A stretch of 15,544 nt of DNA from the NCBI GenBank assembly GCA_010279815.1, contig QEOQ01000123.1, forward strand, positions 405,661 to 421,204. Reading direction: 5' to 3'. Shown piece by piece: positions 7,424 to 15,197 of the stretch (positions are counted from its first letter, which is position 1; each line of letters begins with the position of its first letter). The translations under genes and the position numbers were made by a program. The stretch comes from Brachionus plicatilis (lineage: Eukaryota > Rotifera > Eurotatoria > Ploima > Brachionidae). Below the pieces are notes generated by a model. That model made no database searches, was not told the DNA's origin, and saw only the letters and a list, made by a program, of their open reading frames with translations.

Positions 7424-7962
7424 TCAATTAAATCCATTTAAAATTTGTACATTTTTTGGGTATGGCTTTCCTTTGCTCAGATTTATCTTAATGCTTGAAA
7501 AATATGTCGAATTGGTGGAATTGGTCATGTTTTTGTTGGTAAAAAATAATGAAGAAGTGATGCAAATTGAAGGACTTTGATCGCTTGATTGATCAAAATT
7601 TATCATATAAGTCTGACGGAATGAATCGTTGTTGATGTCTGGCAGCCAGAACGTTCCATTGTTACCCAGCCATTTGGCTAATTCAGACAGCTTCACAGTG
7701 TATTCTTTAACTGAATACATCTCTTCCAAAGGCATTCTGGGCTCATCATTTTGTAAAATAAGGCTCAACGAGGGAATTGTTTGAATAAAACCAATAACCA
7801 ATAAACCATAGGTCAATACTTCCATGAAGCTAAAAAAATTCTTTAGAATCCTATCTAAGTAAAAAAATATAAAAACTTGTTCAAATAGGCTGAAAGCTTA
7901 AGTCGAGACTTTTCGAATCTTTTCGGCACATAGTTGTCTAGATTAAGCGATTTTTGGTTCAT
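7424..7962 (-). CDS. Unassigned type II single-pass membrane protein, two exons, 163 aa
   Basis: I do not recognise the family. Exon 1 is 7962-7877 and exon 2 is 7829-7424, joined across a 47-bp GT..AG intron (7876-7830) that keeps the frame; the size matches PTCD2 introns. The protein begins MNQKSLNLDNYVPKRFEKSR, a basic, hydrophilic N-terminus. One hydrophobic segment follows at about residues 33-54 (LTYGLLVIGFIQTIPSL). The remaining 110 residues carry six N-glycosylation sequons at N86, N96, N129, N132, N135 and N145. Positive residues before the segment and sequons after it suggest a type II orientation with the C-terminus outside or in the lumen. Without exon 1 the ORF would look like a secreted protein with a signal peptide, which remains the alternative. 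The stop lies 92 bp from the prefoldin stop. Confidence 0.7.
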
Positions 7963-8127
7963 TTTTAAACTAAAACTAACAAAAAACTAGAATTTATTTC
8001 ATCTATTTAATATATTATATGCCTGAAAGGCTATTATTAATTAAAAAAACTTAAAATCCATCTAATTTTTTGTTTTTGTGCCTAAGTTGTGCGTGTGTTT
8101 AAAAAAAATGATATATGAATATACTAA
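7963..8127. other. Upstream region of the minus-strand membrane-protein gene
   Basis: AT-rich, no ORF. A weak TATAATATA on - starts 57 nt before the ATG at 7962 and could be the core promoter. Confidence 0.35.
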
Positions 8128-8344
8128 TCTATAAAATGAATTTAGAGTAAAATGCTTTCAAAAGAAAAATTGTTTTCGAGGTCTTGGAAAAAACCATATA
8201 AAAAATACACAAGCTAAAGGCAACTATTTAGTACAGATAGACCTACATTTTTCCGATACAAAAATTCTAGTAAACTTCATAAATGAGCCTTGCGGTATCT
8301 TAGACCAAGAGAAAACATTTAAAAAAATAATGAAAGAATTTTAA
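8128..8344 (+). other. Orphan coding-like segment, about 70 codons, no start codon
   Basis: After a possible splice acceptor (TTTAG at about 8141-8145) the + strand stays open to a TAA at 8342-8344. The last 43 codons look like real protein: KGNYLVQIDLHFSDTKILV, then NEPCGILDQEKTFKKIMKEF. Codon content is less AT-rich than the flanks. No ATG lies in this frame, so an upstream exon would be needed, and none is visible in the 165 bp before it. It could be the last exon of a gene, a pseudogene exon, or chance. I do not recognise a domain. Confidence 0.3.
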
Positions 8345-8727
8345 CTTATAATTTTAAATCTAATATGGTTGACATATTTTAAAGTGAATAAATAAATGCG
8401 AAAATTTTTTTACATTTTTTTCTCAAACCTAATTTTTTTTTCATAAAAAATTCTCAAATGTTCATCAATTTTAAAGCTTTAAGCGTAACCTTGTCAAGTG
8501 TTTTTCTTTTAAATAAGCAAATTTAATTCTGAACAATATAATAAAATTAAAAATTGATCAAGTGTCACAAATAAATGTAAAAATTTTTAATAAAATTACA
8601 CGTTTTTAAATTTAAATATAATTTTAGAATGACTAAGGATTTATGGGACAAAAAGCACATTCCAAAAACATTCATTTAATTTTAACCATAAAAAAATAAT
8701 TTTTTGCAATGTTACTAGTGAAATTGT
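8345..8727. other. AT-rich stretch with one isolated start-like peptide
   Basis: No full gene. After an acceptor-like ATATAATTTTAG an ATG at 8630 opens a 16-codon frame, MTKDLWDKKHIPKTFI, then stops. LW-x-K-x-x-PKTF resembles the start of clamp-loader-type ATPases, but 16 residues are too few for a call. Confidence 0.25.
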
Positions 8728-9279
8728 TCACTTAGATTTTGCCAGAGCTGTTCCAGATTGAATTGATGGTTTGATGCTTAAAGAATAAATTGAAAAAAAG
8801 TTCAGCGCGACTTTATTCATTTCTGAGATAAGACCTTTGGAATTTGTAATTAAATTAACGATCTCAAAAGTAATGTCGGTGATACAAACAAATATTGGAT
8901 TTAAAAATTTTAAATAATAAATTCTTAGCAATTGGGTCATAATAAAAAAAAAGTCTCTTAAAAACGAGGAAAAAAAGATAAAATATGATAAGAAAAAAAT
9001 CTTATATTGACTTTCTGAAAAAATTTGAAATTGAAAAAACCAAGTAACTATATCGACCAGCAAAGCAAATTGAATCAAATTTTGAATTATAGTGTGCAAT
9101 TTATATTCAGGTTCAATAATGACAGATTTTTGTTCATTTAAATAAGAGGGTGCAACGTTAAAAATCCACGCTTAGAGATTCAAGTTTAGTAGAGGTGACG
9201 AGGAATAATGATTGCTGAATGAGTAACACTCAAAATAAATGGCTGTCAAAGTTTGGTTGACAAAATGTTCACTAACTTA
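8728..9279 (-). pseudogene. Hydrophobic coding remnant or partial gene of unknown family
   Basis: On the - strand one frame stays open from 9170 to a TGA at 8728-8730 (147 codons). The same frame continues upstream to about 9279, broken only by a TAA near 9172. A 57-bp GT..AG intron (9227-9171) with a branch-like TACTAAAC and acceptor CTCTAAG would remove that stop and keep the frame. The product reads HFVNQTLTAIYFE, then SWIFNVAPSYLNEQKSVIIE, then a hydrophobic middle (about 40 residues of F/L/I/Y) and a C-terminus ending in SIQSGTALAKSK. There is no ATG at the 5' end; an acceptor lies near 9280, and beyond it is a dispersed inverted repeat. It is therefore either a gene with distant 5' exons or a truncated pseudogene. 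Further introns inside the hydrophobic part are possible. Confidence 0.4.
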
Positions 9280-9301
9280 AGTTTCACAAAAAAATGGGGC
9301 T

Positions 9302-9364
9302 GATCAAATCAATGACCACGTGATCTAAAGATTCATTTCCAAAAATTTTCGTGCTAAATATGAG
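9302..9364 (-). repeat. 63-bp inverted repeat, left copy
   Basis: Read on -, this segment starts CTCATATTTAGCACGAAAAT and contains GATCACGTGGTCATTGATTT. It aligns without gaps to 10157-10219 on +, with roughly three quarters of bases identical. Both copies keep the palindrome CACGTG. Function is unknown. Confidence 0.7.
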
Positions 9365-9886
9365 GTCATTTTTTTGTGTCAATCAAATCTTAAAATTTAA
9401 AAATCAAATAAAATTAATTAATTAAAAAAATATTTTTTTTTTAAATTCAGAGATACAGATTTTCATATACAATCCAACATTGTCCTAATACACTCATAAA
9501 AAGATTGCAGCATCAAATCTATTATGATGTGCAAAAATTATTCTGAAGATAAAAATAATGGTGTGAAAAATGGTATCCAAGAATTTGAGGAAAGATATAT
9601 TAGATGGCTATATATTAACAGGAGCTGATAAAGAACTTGGTAAAGAAATAAATAGAAATTAAATTAAAGAACTGGGTAGTATACATTAATTCTTGTTTTT
9701 CAGCAAATTTGCCACTAATACTGCTACTACTACTACTACAATTAATAACATGACTTTTTTGTAGTTATCTTAAAGATCAATTTATCAATAAATGGTGGCA
9801 TATTTGTGTTGGTCTTAATTCATTTTCACACAAAAGCTAAATTCTGACGTCTTTTTTAATAATTTTAATAAAAGTCATCAAAAAAT
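9365..9886. other. Intergenic stretch with a (CTA)n tract
   Basis: No gene found. A CTA/TAC microsatellite at 9724-9739 resembles the tails of the LINE copies at 865-887 and 2150-2162 and may mark the end of a fully decayed + strand LINE copy, but no reverse-transcriptase coding is visible before it. Confidence 0.45.
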
Positions 9887-10156
9887 CAGCGACGTAGCCA
9901 GAGAGGGGCTGAAGGGTTCTCAAGATTCACTATCCAAAAATTAAAAGGGGCTGAGCCCACCTTTTAAAAATTCTATTTATCAAAAAAGTCATAATTTTTC
10001 AGTTAAATTGTAAATTTTCACAAAAAAAAGAAAATATAGAATTTTTAACTTAATTTATTTTTATAGTGCATAAATTTAATATTTTTTTGTAAATTTCAAA
10101 AAAATTTAATTCCCTTTAGAGTTCTCCCATTTGAAAATATCTGGCCACGACCTCTG
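9887..10156. mobile_element. 270-bp hAT-like MITE (CAGNGNCGTNGCCAGA ends)
   Basis: The left end is CAGCGACGTAGCCAGAGAGG and the right end, read on -, is CAGAGGTCGTGGCCAGATAT. After one gap they match at most positions over about 17 bp. Ends of the form CAG-GGCGTAGCCAG are widespread in hAT-type elements. The flanking 8-mers, CAAAAAAT and CTCATATT, agree at only four positions, so the target duplication is eroded or was lost. The interior is AT-rich and non-coding. The right end abuts the 63-bp repeat at 10157 exactly. Confidence 0.65.
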
Positions 10157-10219
10157 CTCATATTTAACGTGAACATTTCTGGAAGTAAACGACAAAATCA
10201 CGTGGTCGTTGATTTAATA
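10157..10219 (+). repeat. 63-bp inverted repeat, right copy
   Basis: This is the partner of 9302-9364 in inverted orientation. It begins CTCATATTTAACGTGAACAT at the outer edge of the hAT MITE and contains AATCACGTGGTCGTTGATTT. Confidence 0.7.
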
Positions 10220-10513
10220 CGAAAAAATTCACTAGTACTATTTTTAGTATTCGAAAAAAATATCCTATATTAATAATTATTAACAAATGTAATCTTGGTT
10301 TTAATAATCTTTGATACATTGTGATACATTAAAATTAAAAATGAATATAAACCAATTTTAATTTTTTCACGTGTGACTTTTTTTAGAAATTTTCTATTCC
10401 TACACATAAAACCAAAAATAAATGAATAAATCAAACATTTGCTGTGTTTTTTTTATTTCTTCTTTACAATTTGATAATTTGTTAATAGTTTCATAAAGAA
10501 ATTAAAAATTAGA
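10220..10513. other. Intergenic AT-rich stretch
   Basis: No gene or structured repeat was recognised. Confidence 0.55.
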
Positions 10514-10645
10514 ATGAAAAAAAATCTATTTTTTAAATATGATTTATCTGTTTTTTTATTTAAAACCCATCATCTTAGATTTTTAAAACCTTATGGTTAT
10601 GAAGAATATTTTTTAAATCCATATGATGACTGCGCATCAGATTAA
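10514..10645 (+). CDS. Possible small ORF, 43 aa, unknown
   Basis: An ATG at 10514 opens 43 codons ending in TAA. The second half, FLKPYGYEEYFLNPYDDCAS, has a non-random, protein-like composition with Tyr, Asp, Pro and Gly in an AT-rich setting. An acceptor-like CATCATCTTAG lies in the middle, so the C-terminal part could be a last exon and not part of a 43-aa protein. I recognise no family and see no promoter. Chance remains likely. Confidence 0.22.
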   Translation: MKKNLFFKYDLSVFLFKTHHLRFLKPYGYEEYFLNPYDDCASD

Positions 10646-10811
10646 GCCACATTTTTAGGTCAAATAAATCAGAAAAATATGATAAAAATCAGACTTAGCT
10701 TAAAGCTATTTGAAATTAATTTGGAAAAAATTTATTAAAATAATTCAAATTTACAAATTTTAAATTCTTTAAAATAATCTACTTTTCTACTAATTAGCCA
10801 AAGCATGTGGC

Positions 10812-11436
10812 TCAAAAACTTTCCATTAAATTTTTCATCTTGAGCCGATTACTTTTGTTAAGTTTGAAAAAATTATCAGCGAAAACGTTTTGGTTTGACG
10901 AACTCAGTTTTGTTTTTAGCTGAGGAGGTGGCAAATTTGGATTAGGTAGCTCCTCGATTGGACGTTGTTCAATAACATGAAATTCTGGTATGACTGCTGG
11001 AGCTGTGATGGGCGGCATAGTTGGCACTGCGGTGGTAAAAAACTGCTCTGGAATTATCGGCTGCTCGGTCAAAACAATCCTACGGTTTTCACTTGGATTA
11101 ATAAAATCCACACTTTTCACCAATTCAAAGTCTAAGTCCATGCTCTCCTTACTCTTAGACAAATACACAGGTATCAAAATTAAAACTATCATTATGGATA
11201 GTATAAGAACTGCCAGAATCAGACATATCAGCAATGGCTTATTTTTTCTTTTTTTGTGAAAATTTAATGCAATAAAGACAAAAAAATCTTAATTTTGACA
11301 CTTACTGGAATTTTGAGTATTTAGCTGGGTGAAAAATAGCTGAGGACTTTGAAACATGCGAGGAGTCCAAAGATTTAATGGGCTCTATTTTGATAAAATC
11401 AATCGGCTCTGGATCATTTAAATCTAGATTTTTCAT
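10812..11436 (-). CDS. Unassigned single-pass membrane protein with Pro-rich tail, two exons, 188 aa
   Basis: Exon 1 (11436-11306) and exon 2 (11247-10812) join across a 58-bp intron (11305-11248) that starts with the consensus donor GTAAGT and keeps the frame; the stop is TGA at 10812-10814. The protein starts MKNLDLNDPEPIDFIKIEPI. One very hydrophobic segment spans about residues 49-71 (LLICLILAVLILSIMIVLIL), preceded by QKNK and followed by SKSK. The C-terminal 115 residues have a Thr/Pro-rich stretch (VPTMPPITAPAVIPE) and PNLPPP, then a basic end. No signal peptide precedes the segment, so it is a signal anchor, probably type II. No family is recognised. The order of a short hydrophilic first exon, a small intron, then membrane segment parallels the gene at 7424-7962, but the sequences are not visibly similar. 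Confidence 0.72.
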
Positions 11437-11477
11437 TTTAAAAGCAAAACACAGCCCAAAACCATCGATATAAAACA

Positions 11478-11485
11478 CATTTATA
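11478..11485 (-). promoter_or_regulatory. Candidate TATA box of the Pro-rich membrane protein gene
   Basis: TATAAATG on - begins 49 nt before the ATG at 11436. The distance resembles that of the TATAAAAG boxes of PTCD2 and archaemetzincin, but the motif is weaker. Confidence 0.3.
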
Positions 11486-11691
11486 ATAAATTGACAAGAT
11501 CTAATTTTAAAACCACACTAAAAATATTATAATCTAGAACTCAACCTCATTCACATTAATTCCCAGAGAAAAAGCGAAAATAAAACTCAAACTTCTATTA
11601 ATATATTTTCTAAATATGATTTTTAAAAGCCAATAAAAAATTTATTTCCAAAAAACCAGATAAAAAATCAAATTAAAAGTTTAAAATAAAA

Positions 11692-11715
11692 TTTATTTTA
11701 AATCTTCAATTTATT
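11692..11715 (-). terminator. Poly(A) signals of archaemetzincin
   Basis: Two AATAAA hexamers on - (TTTATT at 11710-11715 and 11692-11697) lie about 37 and 55 nt after the archaemetzincin stop. Confidence 0.4.
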
Positions 11716-11751
11716 AATATTAAAAGTAAACCAAGTGTAGTCTTTGAAATT

Positions 11752-12765
11752 TTATTCGAGAGTTTTTACAACTTTGCCAAGCCATCTTGATTCTTTGCTA
11801 CACTTTCTTTCATCGAAAAATTGCTTTAATAGCTCATATCTTTTTTTCATATCAAAATTTAGTATGAGCCACAATTTTTTCAAGTCTATGGGACACAAAA
11901 ACATGGACTGACGAAAGTCTTCCTTCAAATGTCCGGATCCATTCATGCAGCAATCCTTGTAGACACAATGGGCGAATCCGAGCAAGTGACATGTTTCGTG
12001 TATCATTAGTTTACAACTGCGTTTTAGCCATGTTTTATGGTCAAAATTTTGTGGGATTGTATATTCGTACCATTTTTCCTCGCAGAATTTTAGCCTCGGC
12101 ATGTATCTAAAAACGCTGAATACGCCGACTCTGAGCAGACCATTACACAAACCAGCGACAAAAAGATCCGAGTCATCAATGAAAATATCATATTCAGTAA
12201 ATCCGATTAGACTTTTGGCCTTTTTAGGCGCAATTTTTGTCAAAAATTCATGGATACTGTTAGCTCTTATTTGAAAATGTTTTGATTTGTTGTCATAGCG
12301 AGACTTTAGCTCATAGCAAACCTGGTCATATTTGGCTTTGACAATGATTGTATTCTTTATTTCTTCTGTCTGAATTTCAACTTCCATTGGTAAAACTTGA
12401 ATCAAGTCATCACTAAAAAATAGTTTACTGTAAATCAATAAATCATTGAAATCAATTTTTTCAAAATTGCCAATTTTTACGTAGTAAACAATGCGCTTTT
12501 TTGACAAGTCGTTAGGATCAAATAAAACTGTTGAATGTTCGTCGAAAAATTTGCTACAACTTTGAGGTCTCACATTATATCGTACCAACCAGTCTAATTC
12601 ATCTGTTGGCTTTTTAATGTCATCAAATAGTTTTAATAAATTGGCAAACTTTTTGTCATTTAGTTTTGTTCTAGAGCCAGGTGTTTTTAGTGCATGCAAA
12701 ATATTTTCACTGTTTTGGATTTTAAATTTTTTATTAAAATCGATTTTGGATTTTTTTGGCGACAT
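11752..12765 (-). CDS. AMZ2: Archaemetzincin zinc metalloprotease (337 aa, single exon)
   Basis: Archaemetzincins (MEROPS family M54) are zinc aminopeptidase-like metalloproteases of archaea and animals. The core is KLMIHETCHLLGFAHC with the zinc ligands H256, H260 and H266, the catalytic base E257, and the metzincin Gly G263. The family's second-zinc knot follows: C267, C272, a Met at 274, then NGSGHLKEDF and LCPIDLKKLW at 290-299. The upstream block DSDLFVAGLCNGLLRVGVFS matches the strand region before the active site. The usual CxxC end of the knot here is C291-P-I-D294, so the fourth Cys is replaced by Asp. The length is near human AMZ2 (about 360 aa). The frame is intact, so the gene looks functional. 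AMZ1 versus AMZ2 identity cannot be settled by eye. A TATAAAAG box lies 44 nt upstream. Confidence 0.93.
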   Translation of the reverse strand: MSPKKSKIDFNKKFKIQNSENILHALKTPGSRTKLNDKKFANLLKLFDDIKKPTDELDWLVRYNVRPQSCSKFFDEHSTVLFDPNDLSKKRIVYYVKIGNFEKIDFNDLLIYSKLFFSDDLIQVLPMEVEIQTEEIKNTIIVKAKYDQVCYELKSRYDNKSKHFQIRANSIHEFLTKIAPKKAKSLIGFTEYDIFIDDSDLFVAGLCNGLLRVGVFSVFRYMPRLKFCEEKWYEYTIPQNFDHKTWLKRSCKLMIHETCHLLGFAHCVYKDCCMNGSGHLKEDFRQSMFLCPIDLKKLWLILNFDMKKRYELLKQFFDERKCSKESRWLGKVVKTLE

Positions 12766-12801
12766 TTTTAGAAAAAAGAAATTTTTGTTTTAGAACCCAT
12801 T

Positions 12802-12809
12802 CTTTTATA
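12802..12809 (-). promoter_or_regulatory. TATA box of archaemetzincin
   Basis: TATAAAAG on - begins 44 nt before the ATG at 12765, the same octamer and spacing as for PTCD2. A start 25-30 nt downstream leaves a leader of about 15 nt. Confidence 0.5.
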
Positions 12810-12835
12810 CCACTGTAATTTCATCATCATAGACA

Positions 12836-13035
12836 TTAACTGCAAGTCGGTGTACCACGATCATCTAGGCAAAAATCAACAAAGGACAAACCAAAACAGC
12901 TAAAAAGCCATCTTAATTTGGTTGTTTCCAAGGCAATTTTTTCAATACTCATATATCCAGAGCAATCAACAATTTCTTGGAAGTCTTAACTTGGTTAAAA
13001 GCTGAATTTGCATTTTCGACCAAGTCATCATAAAA
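12836..13035 (-). pseudogene. Decayed von Willebrand A-like fragment, possibly Ro60 (TROVE)
   Basis: On -, the frame starting near 13035 reads DLVENANSAFNQVKTSKKLL then IALD. After a shift, another frame reads SGYMSIEKIALETTKLRWLF and ends in LDDRGTPTCS and TAA (12838-12836). KKLLIALD followed by SGxMS matches the DxSGS metal-binding start of a von Willebrand A domain. The break falls in a CTGGAT/TCTGGAT overlap, as if about 10 bp between short direct repeats had been deleted. The lead-in resembles the stretch before the vWA domain of the Ro60 RNA-binding protein, which is a weak guess. The fragment lies immediately upstream of the archaemetzincin promoter. Confidence 0.33.
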
Positions 13036-14689
13036 TGGCTGCATCCACAATATTCACATTGAAAAATTTTATCAAATTAAAGGATTAAATATGATAATTA
13101 AAAAAAATAAAAAGAACTTGGAAAAAGAAACGAAGCCATAGATGGATTTTATAGATAATAAATTGGAATGAAGTGCATCCTGTTAACCTGAATGTTAGGA
13201 TCTATGAGGATAAGGATGAAAAGATATGCACGTGAGCATAGATAATTATTTAGTATTTATTCTTACAATTTTTTTAGGAAGCTTTCACTAATCTCTCTTT
13301 GATAACAGAAGTAAGAAAAATTTCATCTTTCCACATTCATCATTCAATTATCTGAATTATTGTTTTATAAAAGAAAATTTTTAAAATTCAATACTTAAAA
13401 TTATCTATTCGAACATATTGATTATCTATGATTATAATCTACATATTCTCAGATATTTAAATTAAGATTCAGAAGATACATCTGTACCGCAAACATTTTC
13501 GATTCTAGATACATGAACATCATTGTTAATAGATAGAAAAATTTATATGATCTAAAGAGTTAAATTGAATTTTTGAATATTTCCTTATAAATTTGATAAT
13601 TTTTTTTAATTTGCATATATGATAGTATTTATTAAAATAACATGTATATTATAATTGTCGCATCACAATTATTATAATTATTATTATAAGTAAATTCTTA
13701 AAATATTTCTTACGAAATTAGTCATTTTAAATCTCAGGTGAAACAAATATTTTGTAAGTTTTAAAACTATGCCAAATACAGAAAAGTGTATTTCAAATTA
13801 TGTGCTAGTGTACTAATACTCAGCAATTAAAAAGACTCTTAAATTAATGCAAAAAAAAATATTGAAAAAAAATTGTTAGATAAGATTTTTAAAAAATGAA
13901 CTTTTAAAATGAAAAGTTTTCATTTTGAAATTAATTATGCTCATTTATAAAATTTGAAAATTTAAATATCTAAAAACAATATTAAAAAAAAATCTAATGC
14001 TTTTTATCTTCCAAAATATTAATTTAATTTTGATTCAAAAATTTAGAAAGAGAGTGATTTTATCATTAAAAAAAATTCTATTTTTAAGAAATAAAATTTA
14101 CCAGCAGAATATATTGAAACTAATTTTTACATATAATAAATATTATGAATTAAAAAATATTTTGTAAATTTACCAAAATTTTCGTAAATTAACACAAGAA
14201 AATAATCATAGACTTAAAAGATTAACATGTAAATTGTTGTAAAAAAATTACAAAGGATTTAAGAGCTTTTGCATCTTTTTTGTTGATTTAGTGGTTCAGG
14301 AACTTTATTTTATTTAAAAGAGATTTTATTAAAATTTTCAAAAATCTTAATCATAAATTAAACCAAAACAAATCTTTTAAATTTTTATTATATAATTAAC
14401 TCACTCAAAAGACGCCAAAGCTCTAAAATTTTTAGAACATTTTTTTTAACAATTAATTAAGTAAAAATATTGGAAATATACCAAATATTAAAATATTGAT
14501 TATTTAATTTTACGCACATTTTTTTAAAAAACCCAAAAAAGTAATTTTCAATAAGTCGAAATAAATATTTGAATTTTTACTGTTCCATGCAGTCAAGATC
14601 ATGGACACGTAAATTTTTCACCATTCACTAAATTTAAAATCAAAGTCAAAATCACTTAATTTAAAATCCATGCCCGGACTTTAAACAAA
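13036..14689. other. Long AT-rich intergenic stretch
   Basis: No credible gene in about 1.65 kb. It is dominated by A/T runs, and the part at 13100-13560 is slightly less AT-rich without a coding frame. No tRNA, rRNA or tandem array is visible. Confidence 0.55.
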
Positions 14690-14750
14690 AAAAAACTAAA
14701 GTTAACGGACTTAGACTTGACTTGAGACTTGTGATTTTTAAACAACTCTG
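14690..14750 (-). mobile_element. Partial copy of the CAGAGTTGTTTA hAT MITE
   Basis: Read on - from 14750, it begins CAGAGTTGTTTAAAAATCAC and continues AAGTCTCAAGTCAAGTC, matching the left arm of the element at 5797-6034 (ATAAGTCACAAGTCTCAAGT). No matching opposite end or clear target duplication is visible; degraded sequence with a CCCGGACTTTAAAC block continues to about 14665. Confidence 0.65.
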
Positions 14751-15197
14751 ATTCTTCGTAAAATCTGTTAAATTAATTATTTTCTACTTTTGTAAATTTA
14801 CTTTTTTTATGCAAATTGTTGTAAAAAACAATAAGCGAATCATCATTTTGATGATAAATAATATTAATTATATTTTTGCAAATGTTGTGTTTGCCTAAAC
14901 AAATTCAAAAATTCAAAATTTAAATTGCTAAATCAGAATTATTTAGAGTGTTTTTTTCATAATTCTAAACAAAATCGACATAAAAATTTTTATTCAATTT
15001 TTTAGTGTTATTTAAAATTATGAAATTTAATTTACAATTAATAATTTAAGTTTATCTAAATTGAAAAAGGTTTTATCACCTAAGACATGGATCAAACCAA
15101 ATAAAAAATTTCATTTTCATTTCCACGCCAAATAAAACAAAATTTTATAAAACTAATAAAAATTTAACAATTAAAATAAAATTATCTTTACGAACGT
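14751..15197. other. Intergenic AT-rich stretch, 3' flank of the right-end gene
   Basis: No gene found; it is the downstream region of the - strand gene ending at 15198. Confidence 0.5.

Noticed and set aside
10990..11259. Open frame on + (Gly/Val-rich)
   Set aside because: It is the complement of exon 2 of the Pro-rich membrane protein gene; the - strand reading has the intron consensus and membrane segment.
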